A stretch of DNA of 5,008 nt from Burkholderiaceae bacterium (GTDB lineage: Bacteria; Pseudomonadota; Gammaproteobacteria; Burkholderiales; Burkholderiaceae_C), in assembly GCA_031256305.1 (NCBI GenBank), contig JAIRQU010000144.1, forward strand, positions 1-5,008. The letters run 5' to 3'. This document shows, piece after piece, positions 1 to 5,008 of this stretch (its first letter is position 1; every line of letters starts with the position of its first letter). The position numbers and the translations under genes are program-made. The notes under the pieces are model-generated. The model was not told the DNA's origin. It saw only the letters and a list, made by a program, of their open reading frames with translations, and made no database searches.

Positions 1-538
1 CATGGCCGGGTTTGCCTATCTGATTAAACAGCAGGCCACAGAAACCCGCTGGTACAAGCTCACGCCGATCTGGCTGCTGGGCATCGCGCTGTGCTTCGTG
101 CCGGTGGCCTTCCGCGAACGCGGCCATGAGGCGGGCGGCGGCTACTGGGTGGGCTACGCCATCATCGCGGCCCTGATCGTGGGCGGCATTCTGCTGGGCC
201 GCAAGCGCATCGCCGAACGGCTGCCCACGCTGGAGGTGCTCGACGACCTGATGTACCACGCCATCGCAGTAGGCTTTGCCTTTTTCACCATCGCCACGAT
301 ACTGGGCGCGCTGTGGGCCGCCGACGCCTGGGGCGGCTACTGGAGCTGGGATCCCAAGGAAACCTGGGCGCTGATCGTCTGGCTCAACTACGCAGCCTGG
401 CTGCATCTGCGCCTGATGAAGGGCTTGCGCGGCGCCATCGCGGCCTGGTGGGCGCTGGCCGGGCTGGCCATTACCACCTTTGCCTTCCTGGGCGTCAACA
501 TGTTTCTATCCGGGCTGCACAGCTACGGAACATTGTGA
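1..538 (+). CDS. ccsB: Cytochrome c biogenesis protein CcsB (CcsA/ResC family), C-terminal part
   Basis: Integral membrane haem-handling subunit of the System II cytochrome c maturation machinery. With its ResB/Ccs1 partner it moves haem across the inner membrane and presents it for attachment to CXXCH motifs of apocytochromes. Visible here are the last 178 residues: several hydrophobic spans (about 23-37, 52-66, 86-106, 118-137, 147-170) and the family's tryptophan-rich WWD segment at 110-127 (WGGYWSWDPKETW). The two histidines expected as haem ligands follow: H135 in WLHLRL and H173 in the terminal GLHSYG. The gene is cut by the left edge. Relatives are much longer (well over 300 aa), so the ATG at position 2 is probably an internal methionine. 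The stop is TGA at 536-538. The C-terminus matches the family's usual end, so the gene looks intact on this side. It overlaps the convergent MFS gene by 16 bp, with no terminator seen between them. Confidence 0.93.
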   Translation, partial: MAGFAYLIKQQATETRWYKLTPIWLLGIALCFVPVAFRERGHEAGGGYWVGYAIIAALIVGGILLGRKRIAERLPTLEVLDDLMYHAIAVGFAFFTIATILGALWAADAWGGYWSWDPKETWALIVWLNYAAWLHLRLMKGLRGAIAAWWALAGLAITTFAFLGVNMFLSGLHSYGTL

Positions 539-1746
539 TTGCGGCGGCGGCCCAGCCGTTCCCGCCAGTTCCACGCCGCCCCCAGCATCAGCAGGCTGGC
601 GGTGACGAAAAACACCGCGCGCATTCCCCAATGACCGCCGATGAAGCCGCCCGCCAGCGGGCCGGTGACTTGCCCCAGATACTGCGATGACACGGCATAG
701 CCCAGCACACTGCCGACCGCCTGTTCGGGCACGTTGTGGCGGATCACGGCGGTAATGCAGGGCATCAGACCGCCCAGCGCCAGCCCCATCAGAAACCGCA
801 GCGCCGCCAGTTGCCAGCCGCCCGTCACGAACGCTTGCAACGCCACCAGCAGCGCCGCCGCCGCCAGGCAAGCGATAACCACCGGCCAATGCCCCACCCG
901 ATCAGCCAGCCGCCCCAGGCGCGCGGACGACAGCACGCTGCCCAGCGCGGTGGCCGACATCACGATGCCAGCCATCCAGACCGCCCGCTTGGGATCGGCC
1001 ACGAACTGCGCGACATAGACGGTAATGATCGGTTCGATGGACATCAGCGCAAAGCTGAGCAGCGTACCGGTCATCAGCATGACCGCCACGGTGCGCTTGC
1101 CGGGCATGGCGGACCAGTCGGCCCTGGCTTTCTTGCCTGCGTGCGTGGCGGAAGCGCGCTGCTCGCGCAGTAAAAACGACGTGGCCAGAAAGGCCGCAAA
1201 AATGACCGCACCCGCGGCAAAGAAGGTGTTGCGGATGCCAATACGCTGCGGCAGCGCGCCGCCAATCAGCGGCCCGGCCAAATTGCCCGCCATGACCGCC
1301 GAGGACAACATACCCAGCGCCCAGCCTGATCGCGCCTTGGGCGTTTGCGCAGCCACCAGCATCATGGAACCGGAAGCATAACCACCCAGCAGCCCCGCCA
1401 GCAGCCGCAGGCCCGCCAGTTGCCAGACGTTGTGCGCCATGCCGATGAGCGCCATTGCCACCGCCATGCCCAGACTGGCGCGGATGAGCATCGGCTTGCG
1501 GCCATAGCGGTCGGCCAGATAGCCCCACAGCGGCGCGACCAAAGCCGCGCTCAGAAAGGTCGCGCCATAGGCCACGCCCGACCACTGCACGATGGCGGCA
1601 TGGCCGCGCGCGCCCAATTGCTCGACGTACAGCGGTAAAAAGGGCAGCAGCAGCGTCATCGCCACTATCGTGGTAAACGACCCGGCCATGCAAACCAGCA
1701 GATTGCCGCGCCAGTGCGCGTGACCGTCCGGCGTATCGCGGTTCAT
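523..1746 (-). CDS. mdtG: MFS drug efflux transporter, MdtG-like (DHA1 family)
   Basis: Predicted 12-helix proton antiporter of the major facilitator superfamily in the inner membrane. The 407-aa length and several stretches resemble E. coli MdtG (about 408 aa), recalled from memory: PFLPLYVEQLG at 35-45, a motif A loop GYLADRYGRKPML at 75-87, the GLLGG region near 118-122, SGWALG at 140-145, and an antiporter motif C (AGNLAGPLIGG) at 153-163. A degenerate second motif A (GRLADRVGHWPVV) lies at 278-290 after the charged central loop (about 194-220), as expected for the duplicated fold. E. coli MdtG has been linked to fosfomycin and deoxycholate tolerance; the substrate here is unknown. The ATG at 1746 is the first possible start, since an in-frame TAA lies two codons upstream. 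No clear Shine-Dalgarno is visible. Only 14 bp separate it from the upstream small gene, so it may be cotranscribed. Its 3' end overlaps ccsB tail to tail. Confidence 0.9.
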   Translation of the reverse strand: MNRDTPDGHAHWRGNLLVCMAGSFTTIVAMTLLLPFLPLYVEQLGARGHAAIVQWSGVAYGATFLSAALVAPLWGYLADRYGRKPMLIRASLGMAVAMALIGMAHNVWQLAGLRLLAGLLGGYASGSMMLVAAQTPKARSGWALGMLSSAVMAGNLAGPLIGGALPQRIGIRNTFFAAGAVIFAAFLATSFLLREQRASATHAGKKARADWSAMPGKRTVAVMLMTGTLLSFALMSIEPIITVYVAQFVADPKRAVWMAGIVMSATALGSVLSSARLGRLADRVGHWPVVIACLAAAALLVALQAFVTGGWQLAALRFLMGLALGGLMPCITAVIRHNVPEQAVGSVLGYAVSSQYLGQVTGPLAGGFIGGHWGMRAVFFVTASLLMLGAAWNWRERLGRRRNHNVP

Positions 1747-1760
1747 GGCTTAGAGCCTGT

Positions 1761-2078
1761 TTAGCCTTTTTCGCCGCCGCGTTCATGAATCACTCTTTTC
1801 CATTCAAGTAGCAGGCGAACAACGCTGATGGTGTGTTCATCGTTCGCCTTGGAGAGACCCATGCACACAGTGACTACATGTGTAAGATATTTGGCGATAT
1901 CACTTTCTTGCCGACCGTCGCGTATCATATCGAAAATGACAGGTAAGTAGCCGTAATATTCGTCGCGAGCTTGCGGTATCGTAGCGATACCAATAGGATC
2001 CCATACATAGTGAAGCACTTCGTCGCAAGCACGGTATAGCGCCATATCGTGTGGGTTAAGTTTTTGTCCGATAGTCAC
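1761..2078 (-). CDS. Small protein of unknown function with WDPIG...RDEY motif
   Basis: I do not recognise a characterised function. From the suggested GTG at 2078 the product is 105 aa, soluble, with no signal peptide or membrane span. It has WDPIG at 26-30, RDEYYGYLP at 38-46, an apparently helical KYLTHVVTVCMGL at 63-75 and a C-terminal helix-like RLLLEWKRV. The WDPIG-then-DEY spacing is reminiscent of DUF1871-like proteins, but this is a memory-based resemblance. The start is uncertain. The frame is open back to a GTG at 2147, but that stretch runs out of frame through a relic of the ychF 3' end and should not be ancestral coding sequence. ATG 2045 is another option, although the LNPHD residues before it look like part of the domain. 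None of the three has a good ribosome binding site. GC is low compared with ychF. It lies between the endonuclease and the MFS gene on the same strand, possibly cargo of an insertion. Confidence 0.6.
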   Translation of the reverse strand: MTIGQKLNPHDMALYRACDEVLHYVWDPIGIATIPQARDEYYGYLPVIFDMIRDGRQESDIAKYLTHVVTVCMGLSKANDEHTISVVRLLLEWKRVIHERGGEKG

Positions 2079-2083
2079 TATAT

Positions 2084-2130
2084 TTACACATTGAACAAAA
2101 AGTTCATCACGTTCCCGTCCCTGACCACCT
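2084..2130 (-). pseudogene. Diverged relic of the ychF 3' end
   Basis: Read on the minus strand, this 47-bp segment encodes [14 protein letters not shown] followed by TAA. This is the C-terminus of YchF ([18 protein letters not shown] in the intact gene) with K-to-R and D-to-N changes and two silent differences. It aligns with 3239-3285 at 42 of 47 positions (mismatches at 2090, 2113, 2114, 2121, 2129). Upstream residues on the same frame (EDREQ) may be a further diverged match to EGKDY. It has no attached GTPase or TGS domain, so it cannot be a gene. It appears to be the former ychF end, or one from another strain, left by insertion or recombination. Confidence 0.88.
2084..2130. repeat. Direct repeat copy A (distal boundary of the cassette)
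   Basis: This is the left member of a direct repeat pair, offset by 1155 bp from copy B at 3239-3285. The longest perfect run is 22 bp (2091-2112). Inside it, TGAAC and GTTCA (2092-2096 and 2102-2106) form an inverted repeat around five A residues. Homology fades after 2130. The pair brackets exactly one gene, the Mrr-like endonuclease. Confidence 0.85.
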
Positions 2131-2150
2131 GTTCCCTGTCCTCGCACAAA

Positions 2151-3191
2151 TCAAAGCGCATCGTCCTGTGAGGCAACCATCCACACCCGCTTCAGCGGCA
2201 ATTCGGCCTTAAGGTCTTCGTCCAAGCGCTCGTATTGCTCGAACAACTGTTCAAGAAGTTCCTTCTGTGTCCAAAGACGAAGTCGGAAAAACTGAGACGC
2301 AAGCTCTTTCTGTACATTACCCTTGAAACCGCCCCATGCCACAAACAGCCCCTGGTCGGCATTGAACTTAGTCATGGCTCCTAATAGCTTGTCCACCGGT
2401 TCGCGACCGATGGGTGAATCCTCGGACTTGACCTCTACACACAAGCGTGGCGCCGAAAAACCCAGGAAGCCAGAGCCAGCCAAGATATCGGATCCCCCAT
2501 CAGCGCCTTCGGGGCTACGGTACGTTGTATAGCCCTGCGCTTTCAAAATACCTTCAACCAAACGAGTCAGGCCATGACCCTTGAAGCGCGCAGAGACTAA
2601 TGTCGCAATCTTGTCACGAGCCGACTCCTCCAGATCGATATCTGCAATTTCTTCTTCGTCAGTCGAAGCTGCTGCAACCTTGGTCATAGCGGTCAGCGTC
2701 TCGGCTTTCCAGCCATTTGCGCGCATCGCGACAATCCGCTGTTCAGCGTTGTGGCGTTGGATACGGCAGATGGTCAAGAACGCGCCGAACGAGTACAGCA
2801 GGTCCTGGCCAAAGTGCGTACGCGGAACGGCTTCGCCAATCCATTTAACCGATCGGGAATGGAAAAAAGGGTTGGGGCCGTCTTTCTCGAATTGATAGCC
2901 GCCAGTGATTTCGCCGATGTAGACGGCTGGCTGCATCTTCAGGGGCAATACCACCAGATCGCCCTTCTGCATATCGTGTGCGAACGGCCAAACTTGGCCT
3001 ACCCAGTTCAGCACGGCTTTGGGCTTGACATCGGGGTAGCGCTCGACCATAGCTGCGTTCAGTTCGCTCCGCTGTTGCAGCTTGGACAGGTCTACGTTCA
3101 GATCATCCCAAGTAACATAGACTCGTTTTTCTTGGATGAATTTCTGTTCGTATTCGCCGTGCGAACCTGCACGGATCAGCCAAATCGCCAT
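2151..3191 (-). CDS. Mrr-type restriction endonuclease with N-terminal PUA/EVE-like domain
   Basis: Predicted DNA-cleaving defence protein, 346 aa from ATG 3191. The N-terminal part (about 1-146) opens with MAIWLIRAGSHGEYEQKF and includes KGDLVVLP (76-83), AVYIGEITGGY (89-99) and VKWIGE (115-120). It looks like the PUA/EVE-like fold seen in modified-base readers and in COG4127-type proteins; this assignment is from pattern memory. The C-terminal part (about 190-310) is a Mrr_cat nuclease: FKGHGLTRLVEGILKAQGY, then GADGGSDIL with catalytic D235, then CVEVK with E253 and K255, a complete PD-(D/E)XK site. I chose ATG 3191 because GAGAGAG precedes it at a workable distance and the recalled family start matches. 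An ATG at 3239, overlapping the ychF stop as TAATG, would add 16 residues and could couple translation. No methyltransferase adjoins, which suits a type IV-like enzyme acting on modified DNA. GC is lower than in ychF. Confidence 0.87.
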   Translation of the reverse strand: MAIWLIRAGSHGEYEQKFIQEKRVYVTWDDLNVDLSKLQQRSELNAAMVERYPDVKPKAVLNWVGQVWPFAHDMQKGDLVVLPLKMQPAVYIGEITGGYQFEKDGPNPFFHSRSVKWIGEAVPRTHFGQDLLYSFGAFLTICRIQRHNAEQRIVAMRANGWKAETLTAMTKVAAASTDEEEIADIDLEESARDKIATLVSARFKGHGLTRLVEGILKAQGYTTYRSPEGADGGSDILAGSGFLGFSAPRLCVEVKSEDSPIGREPVDKLLGAMTKFNADQGLFVAWGGFKGNVQKELASQFFRLRLWTQKELLEQLFEQYERLDEDLKAELPLKRVWMVASQDDAL

Positions 3192-3238
3192 TTTTCTCTC
3201 TCGCATTTGATGAAATTTCAAGAACCAATCAAAAATCA
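3192..3238 (-). promoter_or_regulatory. ychF-endonuclease junction with 10-bp palindrome and RBS
   Basis: This AT-rich leader between the ychF stop and the preferred endonuclease start holds a perfect 10-bp palindrome, TGAAATTTCA (3211-3220), and a purine-rich GAGAGAG just upstream of ATG 3191 that can serve as the ribosome binding site. The palindrome could be a small operator, but no convincing -10/-35 pair is visible, so the nuclease may depend on readthrough from ychF. Alternatively the leader is translated as a 16-residue N-terminal extension. Confidence 0.35.
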
Positions 3239-3285
3239 TTACACGTTGAACAAAAAGTTCATCACGTCGCCGTCCTTGACCACGT
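3239..3285. repeat. Direct repeat copy B (functional ychF end, proximal boundary)
   Basis: This is the right member of the direct repeat pair and coincides with the last 14 codons and the stop of intact ychF. Its core (3246-3267) is identical to that of copy A, including the TGAAC/GTTCA inverted repeat. The endonuclease region starts right at its outer edge: the ychF TAA at 3241-3239 shares its last A with a downstream in-frame ATG. This places the insertion boundary at the ychF stop codon. Confidence 0.85.
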
Positions 3286-4333
3286 AGTCCTTGCCTTCGG
3301 CGCGCATCTTGCCTGCTTCCTTGGCGCCGTGTTCGCCGCCGTGGGCGATGAAGTCGTCAAACGCGATGGTCTGAGCGCGGATAAAGCCGCGCTCGAAGTC
3401 GCCGTGGATGACGCCCGCGGCCTGCGGCGCGGTGGCGCCGATGGGGATGGTCCAGGCGCGCACTTCCTTGGGGCCGGCGGTGAAGTAGGTTTGCAGCCCC
3501 AGCAGACGGAAGGCCGCGCGGATCAGGCGGTTCAGGCCCGGCTCGCTCTGGCCCATTTCCTCCAGAAACAGCGCCTTGTCCGCGTCGGTCATGTCGGCCA
3601 TGTCCGCTTCCAGCTTGGCGCAGATGGCGACCACGGGTGCGTTCTGCCCGGTGGCGTAGCTGCTCAGGCGCTCCAGCAGCGGGTTATTGGCAAAACCGTC
3701 CTCGCTGACGTTGCCGACGAACATGGCGGGCTTGGCGGTGATGAGGCACAGCGGCTTGAGCAGCGTTTGCTCCTCTTTCGATAGCGAAAGCGCGCGCGCG
3801 GGCTGGCCCTGATCCAAGGCCGCATGCACCGGCTCAAGCAATTTGAGCATGGCCGCGGCTTCTTTGTCGTTGCCGGACTTGGCGGTTTTGGCGTAACGCG
3901 CCTGCGCCTTTTCGACCGTGGCCAGGTCGGCCAGCGCCAGCTCGGTCTGGATCACTTCGACATCGGCCACCGGATCGACCTTGCCGGCCACATGGATGAC
4001 GTTCGGGTCCTCGAAGCAGCGCACCACGTTGACGATGGCATCGGTCTCGCGGATGTGCGCCAGAAACTGGTTGCCCAGCCCCTCGCCCTTGCTCGCGCCA
4101 GCCACCAGGCCCGCGATGTCGACGAATTCGACGATGGCTGGCACGATGCGCTCAGGCTTGGCGATGGCCGCCAGTTGCGCCAGGCGCGGGTCGGGCACCT
4201 CGACCACGCCGGTGTTGGGTTCAATGGTGCAAAAAGGGTAGTTCTCGGCGGCAATACCCGCCTTGGTCAGCGCGTTGAAAAGAGTGGATTTGCCCACGTT
4301 GGGCAGACCCACGATGCCGCATTGCAGGCTCAT
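3239..4333 (-). CDS. ychF: Redox-regulated ATPase YchF (OLA1 family)
   Basis: Universally conserved cytoplasmic P-loop NTPase of the Obg/TRAFAC class that prefers ATP, binds ribosomes and is connected with stress responses. The 364-aa length fits the family (about 363). Seen in order: the P-loop GLPNVGKST at 9-17, the switch region [10 protein letters not shown] at 31-40, [20 protein letters not shown] from 72 with the G3 motif, and an NVSE element in place of the GTPase NKxD box, which is the reason for ATP preference in this family. A C-terminal TGS domain (about 280-364) ends in [12 protein letters not shown]. The ATG at 4333 gives the canonical [12 protein letters not shown] start; an AGAAAG at 8-13 bp upstream is a weak Shine-Dalgarno. 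The gene is intact, but its last 47 bp are duplicated 1155 bp downstream, so its present 3' end may have come with the inserted cassette. Its stop overlaps a downstream ATG. Confidence 0.98.
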   Translation of the reverse strand: MSLQCGIVGLPNVGKSTLFNALTKAGIAAENYPFCTIEPNTGVVEVPDPRLAQLAAIAKPERIVPAIVEFVDIAGLVAGASKGEGLGNQFLAHIRETDAIVNVVRCFEDPNVIHVAGKVDPVADVEVIQTELALADLATVEKAQARYAKTAKSGNDKEAAAMLKLLEPVHAALDQGQPARALSLSKEEQTLLKPLCLITAKPAMFVGNVSEDGFANNPLLERLSSYATGQNAPVVAICAKLEADMADMTDADKALFLEEMGQSEPGLNRLIRAAFRLLGLQTYFTAGPKEVRAWTIPIGATAPQAAGVIHGDFERGFIRAQTIAFDDFIAHGGEHGAKEAGKMRAEGKDYVVKDGDVMNFLFNV

Positions 4334-4427
4334 GAAAAGGCTTTCTGTTGGTGTTGGAAGATAACGCGCGCCATTCTAGATTCCTAGATTCCAAGGCAGC
4401 CCTAGTCACTTGGAACTATGCGGGGTA

Positions 4428-4458
4428 GTTCTTCCGCAGCGCGCCGCTGGTTCTTCCG
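4428..4458 (+). promoter_or_regulatory. Phased direct repeats GTTCTTCCG flanking a hairpin
   Basis: GTTCTTCCG occurs at 4428-4436 and again at 4450-4458. The copies are 22 bp start to start, close to two helical turns, so both would face the same side of the DNA. Between them, 4437-4449 is an inverted repeat CAGCG-CGC-CGCTG. The arrangement resembles a two-site operator for a dimeric regulator such as a response regulator, which is inference. Confidence 0.35.
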
Positions 4459-4465
4459 GGGGATG

Positions 4466-4477
4466 TTCAAATTTGAA
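4466..4477. promoter_or_regulatory. Perfect 12-bp palindrome TTCAAATTTGAA
   Basis: This is a perfect palindrome centred at 4471.5. If the -10 is TATACA at 4505-4510 and transcription starts about 4513-4517, the centre falls roughly 42-46 bp upstream of the start, near where CRP/FNR-type activators bind. The half sites do not match the FNR consensus (TTGAT-N4-ATCAA), so the cognate factor is unknown. Confidence 0.35.
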
Positions 4478-4514
4478 ACAACTACTAAGAATGGCCTCTT
4501 AATTTATACACAGT

Positions 4515-4519
4515 GGAGG
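4515..4519 (+). promoter_or_regulatory. Ribosome binding site of narK
   Basis: GGAGG lies 9 bp upstream of the ATG at 4529. It is the clearest Shine-Dalgarno in the window and fixes the narK start. Confidence 0.8.
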
Positions 4520-4528
4520 ATTGCATAT

Positions 4529-5008
4529 ATGACTTCTCTTGCGGCTTCTACGGATCCGGTTCCTCCAAAAGCATGGAGCGTGCTGTTTGCCAGCACTTGG
4601 GCCTTCACGGTCTGCTTCATGGTCTGGATGATGTTCGCCGCCATCGGCATCCCGTTGCGCAAAACGCTGGGCCTGAACCAGACCGAATTCGGTCTGCTGG
4701 CGGCCATGCCGGTGCTCTCCGGTTCGCTGATCCGCGTCCCGCTGGGTATGTGGACCGATAGACACGGCGGGCGCATCGTCATGGTGATTTTGCTGGCGAT
4801 CTCGGTGCCTACGACCTGGTTCATCGCGTATGCCTCGCAGTACTGGCAGTTTCTGGTGATAGGGCTGCTCATGGGACTGGCCGGCGGTTCGTTCTCGGTG
4901 GGCACGCCCTATGTCGCGCGCTGGTTCCCCAAGCGTTTGCAAGGCACGGCCATGGGCATATTCGGCGCGGGCAATTCGGGCGCAGCGGTCAACAAGTTCC
5001 TAGCTCCG
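4529..5008 (+). CDS. narK: Nitrate/nitrite transporter, NarK family (NNP, MFS), N-terminal part
   Basis: Inner-membrane transporter of the nitrate/nitrite porter branch of the MFS, importing nitrate (or exchanging nitrate for nitrite) for respiration or assimilation. The first 160 residues are visible, and the frame is open to the right edge. Features: TM1 about 17-40 and the nitrate-binding arginine expected in TM2, R69 in SGSLIRVPLG. A motif A-like loop GMWTDRHGGRIV is at 73-84. The NNP signature follows: GGSFSVGTPYVARWFP (119-134), then QGTAMGIFGAGNSGAA (138-153). The style is of the NarK1 type rather than E. coli NarK. A strong ribosome binding site precedes the ATG. It is transcribed away from ychF. 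In many betaproteobacteria such a gene leads narK-narGHJI clusters, but what follows here lies outside the window. The second arginine, expected in TM8, cannot be checked. Confidence 0.93.
   Translation, partial: MTSLAASTDPVPPKAWSVLFASTWAFTVCFMVWMMFAAIGIPLRKTLGLNQTEFGLLAAMPVLSGSLIRVPLGMWTDRHGGRIVMVILLAISVPTTWFIAYASQYWQFLVIGLLMGLAGGSFSVGTPYVARWFPKRLQGTAMGIFGAGNSGAAVNKFLAP

Larger units (their letters stand above)
4334..4528. promoter_or_regulatory. Divergent intergenic region between ychF and narK
   Basis: This 195-bp region must hold the promoters of both divergent genes. It contains an 8-bp tandem duplication CTAGATTC (4376-4383 and 4384-4391) and an inverted repeat TTCCAAG/CTTGGAA (4389-4395 and 4409-4415). 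It also holds two direct GTTCTTCCG repeats, a GC hairpin between them, and a 12-bp palindrome closer to narK. A possible narK -10 is TATACA at 4505-4510, with no matching -35 at standard spacing, which would fit an activator-dependent promoter. No canonical FNR box or NarL heptamer was found. Confidence 0.5.

Noticed and set aside
1747..1775. Rho-independent terminator between the small gene and the MFS gene
   Set aside because: Only a 4-bp GGCT/AGCC pairing is available, and the T-run is on the strand that has no upstream gene there.
902..1786. Long minus-strand open frame overlapping the MFS gene
   Set aside because: It runs in another frame of the well-supported mdtG-like gene and its translation has no membrane or domain features. 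It is a shadow of GC-rich coding sequence.
1741..1800. Possible third copy of the ychF-end repeat near the mdtG-like start
   Set aside because: Only short scattered matches such as a GTTCAT stretch exist, with no alignable repeat. The outer boundary of a second insertion is therefore not defined.
2084..3285. Classical tRNA-targeted genomic island or insertion sequence
   Set aside because: There is no tRNA gene, integrase, transposase or terminal inverted repeat in the window. The boundary is a protein-coding gene end.
2751..3287. Plus-strand open frame of 178 codons opposite the endonuclease and ychF end
   Set aside because: It lies antisense to two recognisable genes, has no recognisable domain, and crosses the repeat boundary.
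3824..4387. Plus-strand open frame antisense to ychF
   Set aside because: It has a low-complexity, His/Gly/Asp-rich translation typical of a shadow frame. ychF on the other strand is certain.
4461..4485. FNR/Anr box upstream of narK
   Set aside because: The symmetric element lacks the TTGAT-N4-ATCAA spacing and half sites, so I list it only as an unassigned palindrome.
4499..4942. Minus-strand open frames opposite narK
   Set aside because: The plus strand encodes a clear NNP-family transporter with a strong ribosome binding site. The opposite frames have no domain features.

Overview
The window looks like chromosomal DNA of a high-GC betaproteobacterium, probably Burkholderiales. This rests on a System II cytochrome c biogenesis protein (CcsB), a NarK-type nitrate transporter, an MdtG-like efflux pump and a YchF ATPase that all read like that group, with GC-rich codon use (about two-thirds GC in a sampled stretch of ychF). 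No species can be named from the sequence alone.

Layout, left to right: the 3' part of ccsB (+) ends at 538 and converges on an mdtG-like MFS gene (-, 523-1746), overlapping it by 16 bp. Continuing right, still on the minus strand, are a small WDPIG/RDEY-motif protein of unknown function (stop at 1761), a Mrr-type restriction endonuclease with an N-terminal PUA/EVE-like domain (2151-3191), and ychF (3239-4333). A divergent intergenic region of about 195 bp (4334-4528) separates ychF from the start of a narK-family nitrate/nitrite transporter (+, 4529 to the window edge). In transcription order the minus-strand block is ychF > mrr-like > small gene > mdtG-like, with gaps short enough for one transcript.

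The most interesting feature is the segment from about 1761 to 3238. It is visibly lower in GC than its flanks (about 48% in a sampled 60 bp, against about 67% in ychF) and is bounded by a duplicated end of ychF. The last 14 codons plus stop of ychF are present twice: as the true gene end (3239-3285) and, 1155 bp further on, as a diverged, out-of-context copy (2084-2130) that still reads [18 protein letters not shown]. The two copies match at 42 of 47 positions, with a perfect 22-bp core containing a small inverted repeat. One copy-to-copy unit carries exactly one gene, the endonuclease. This is the signature of a defence cassette inserted at the 3' end of ychF with regeneration of the gene end, possibly on top of an older insertion that left the small gene. 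No integrase, transposase or methyltransferase lies in the window.

The two outer transport genes and ccsB are ordinary core or respiratory genes. The ychF-narK intergenic region has phased direct repeats, a GC hairpin and a perfect 12-bp palindrome that could control narK or ychF.
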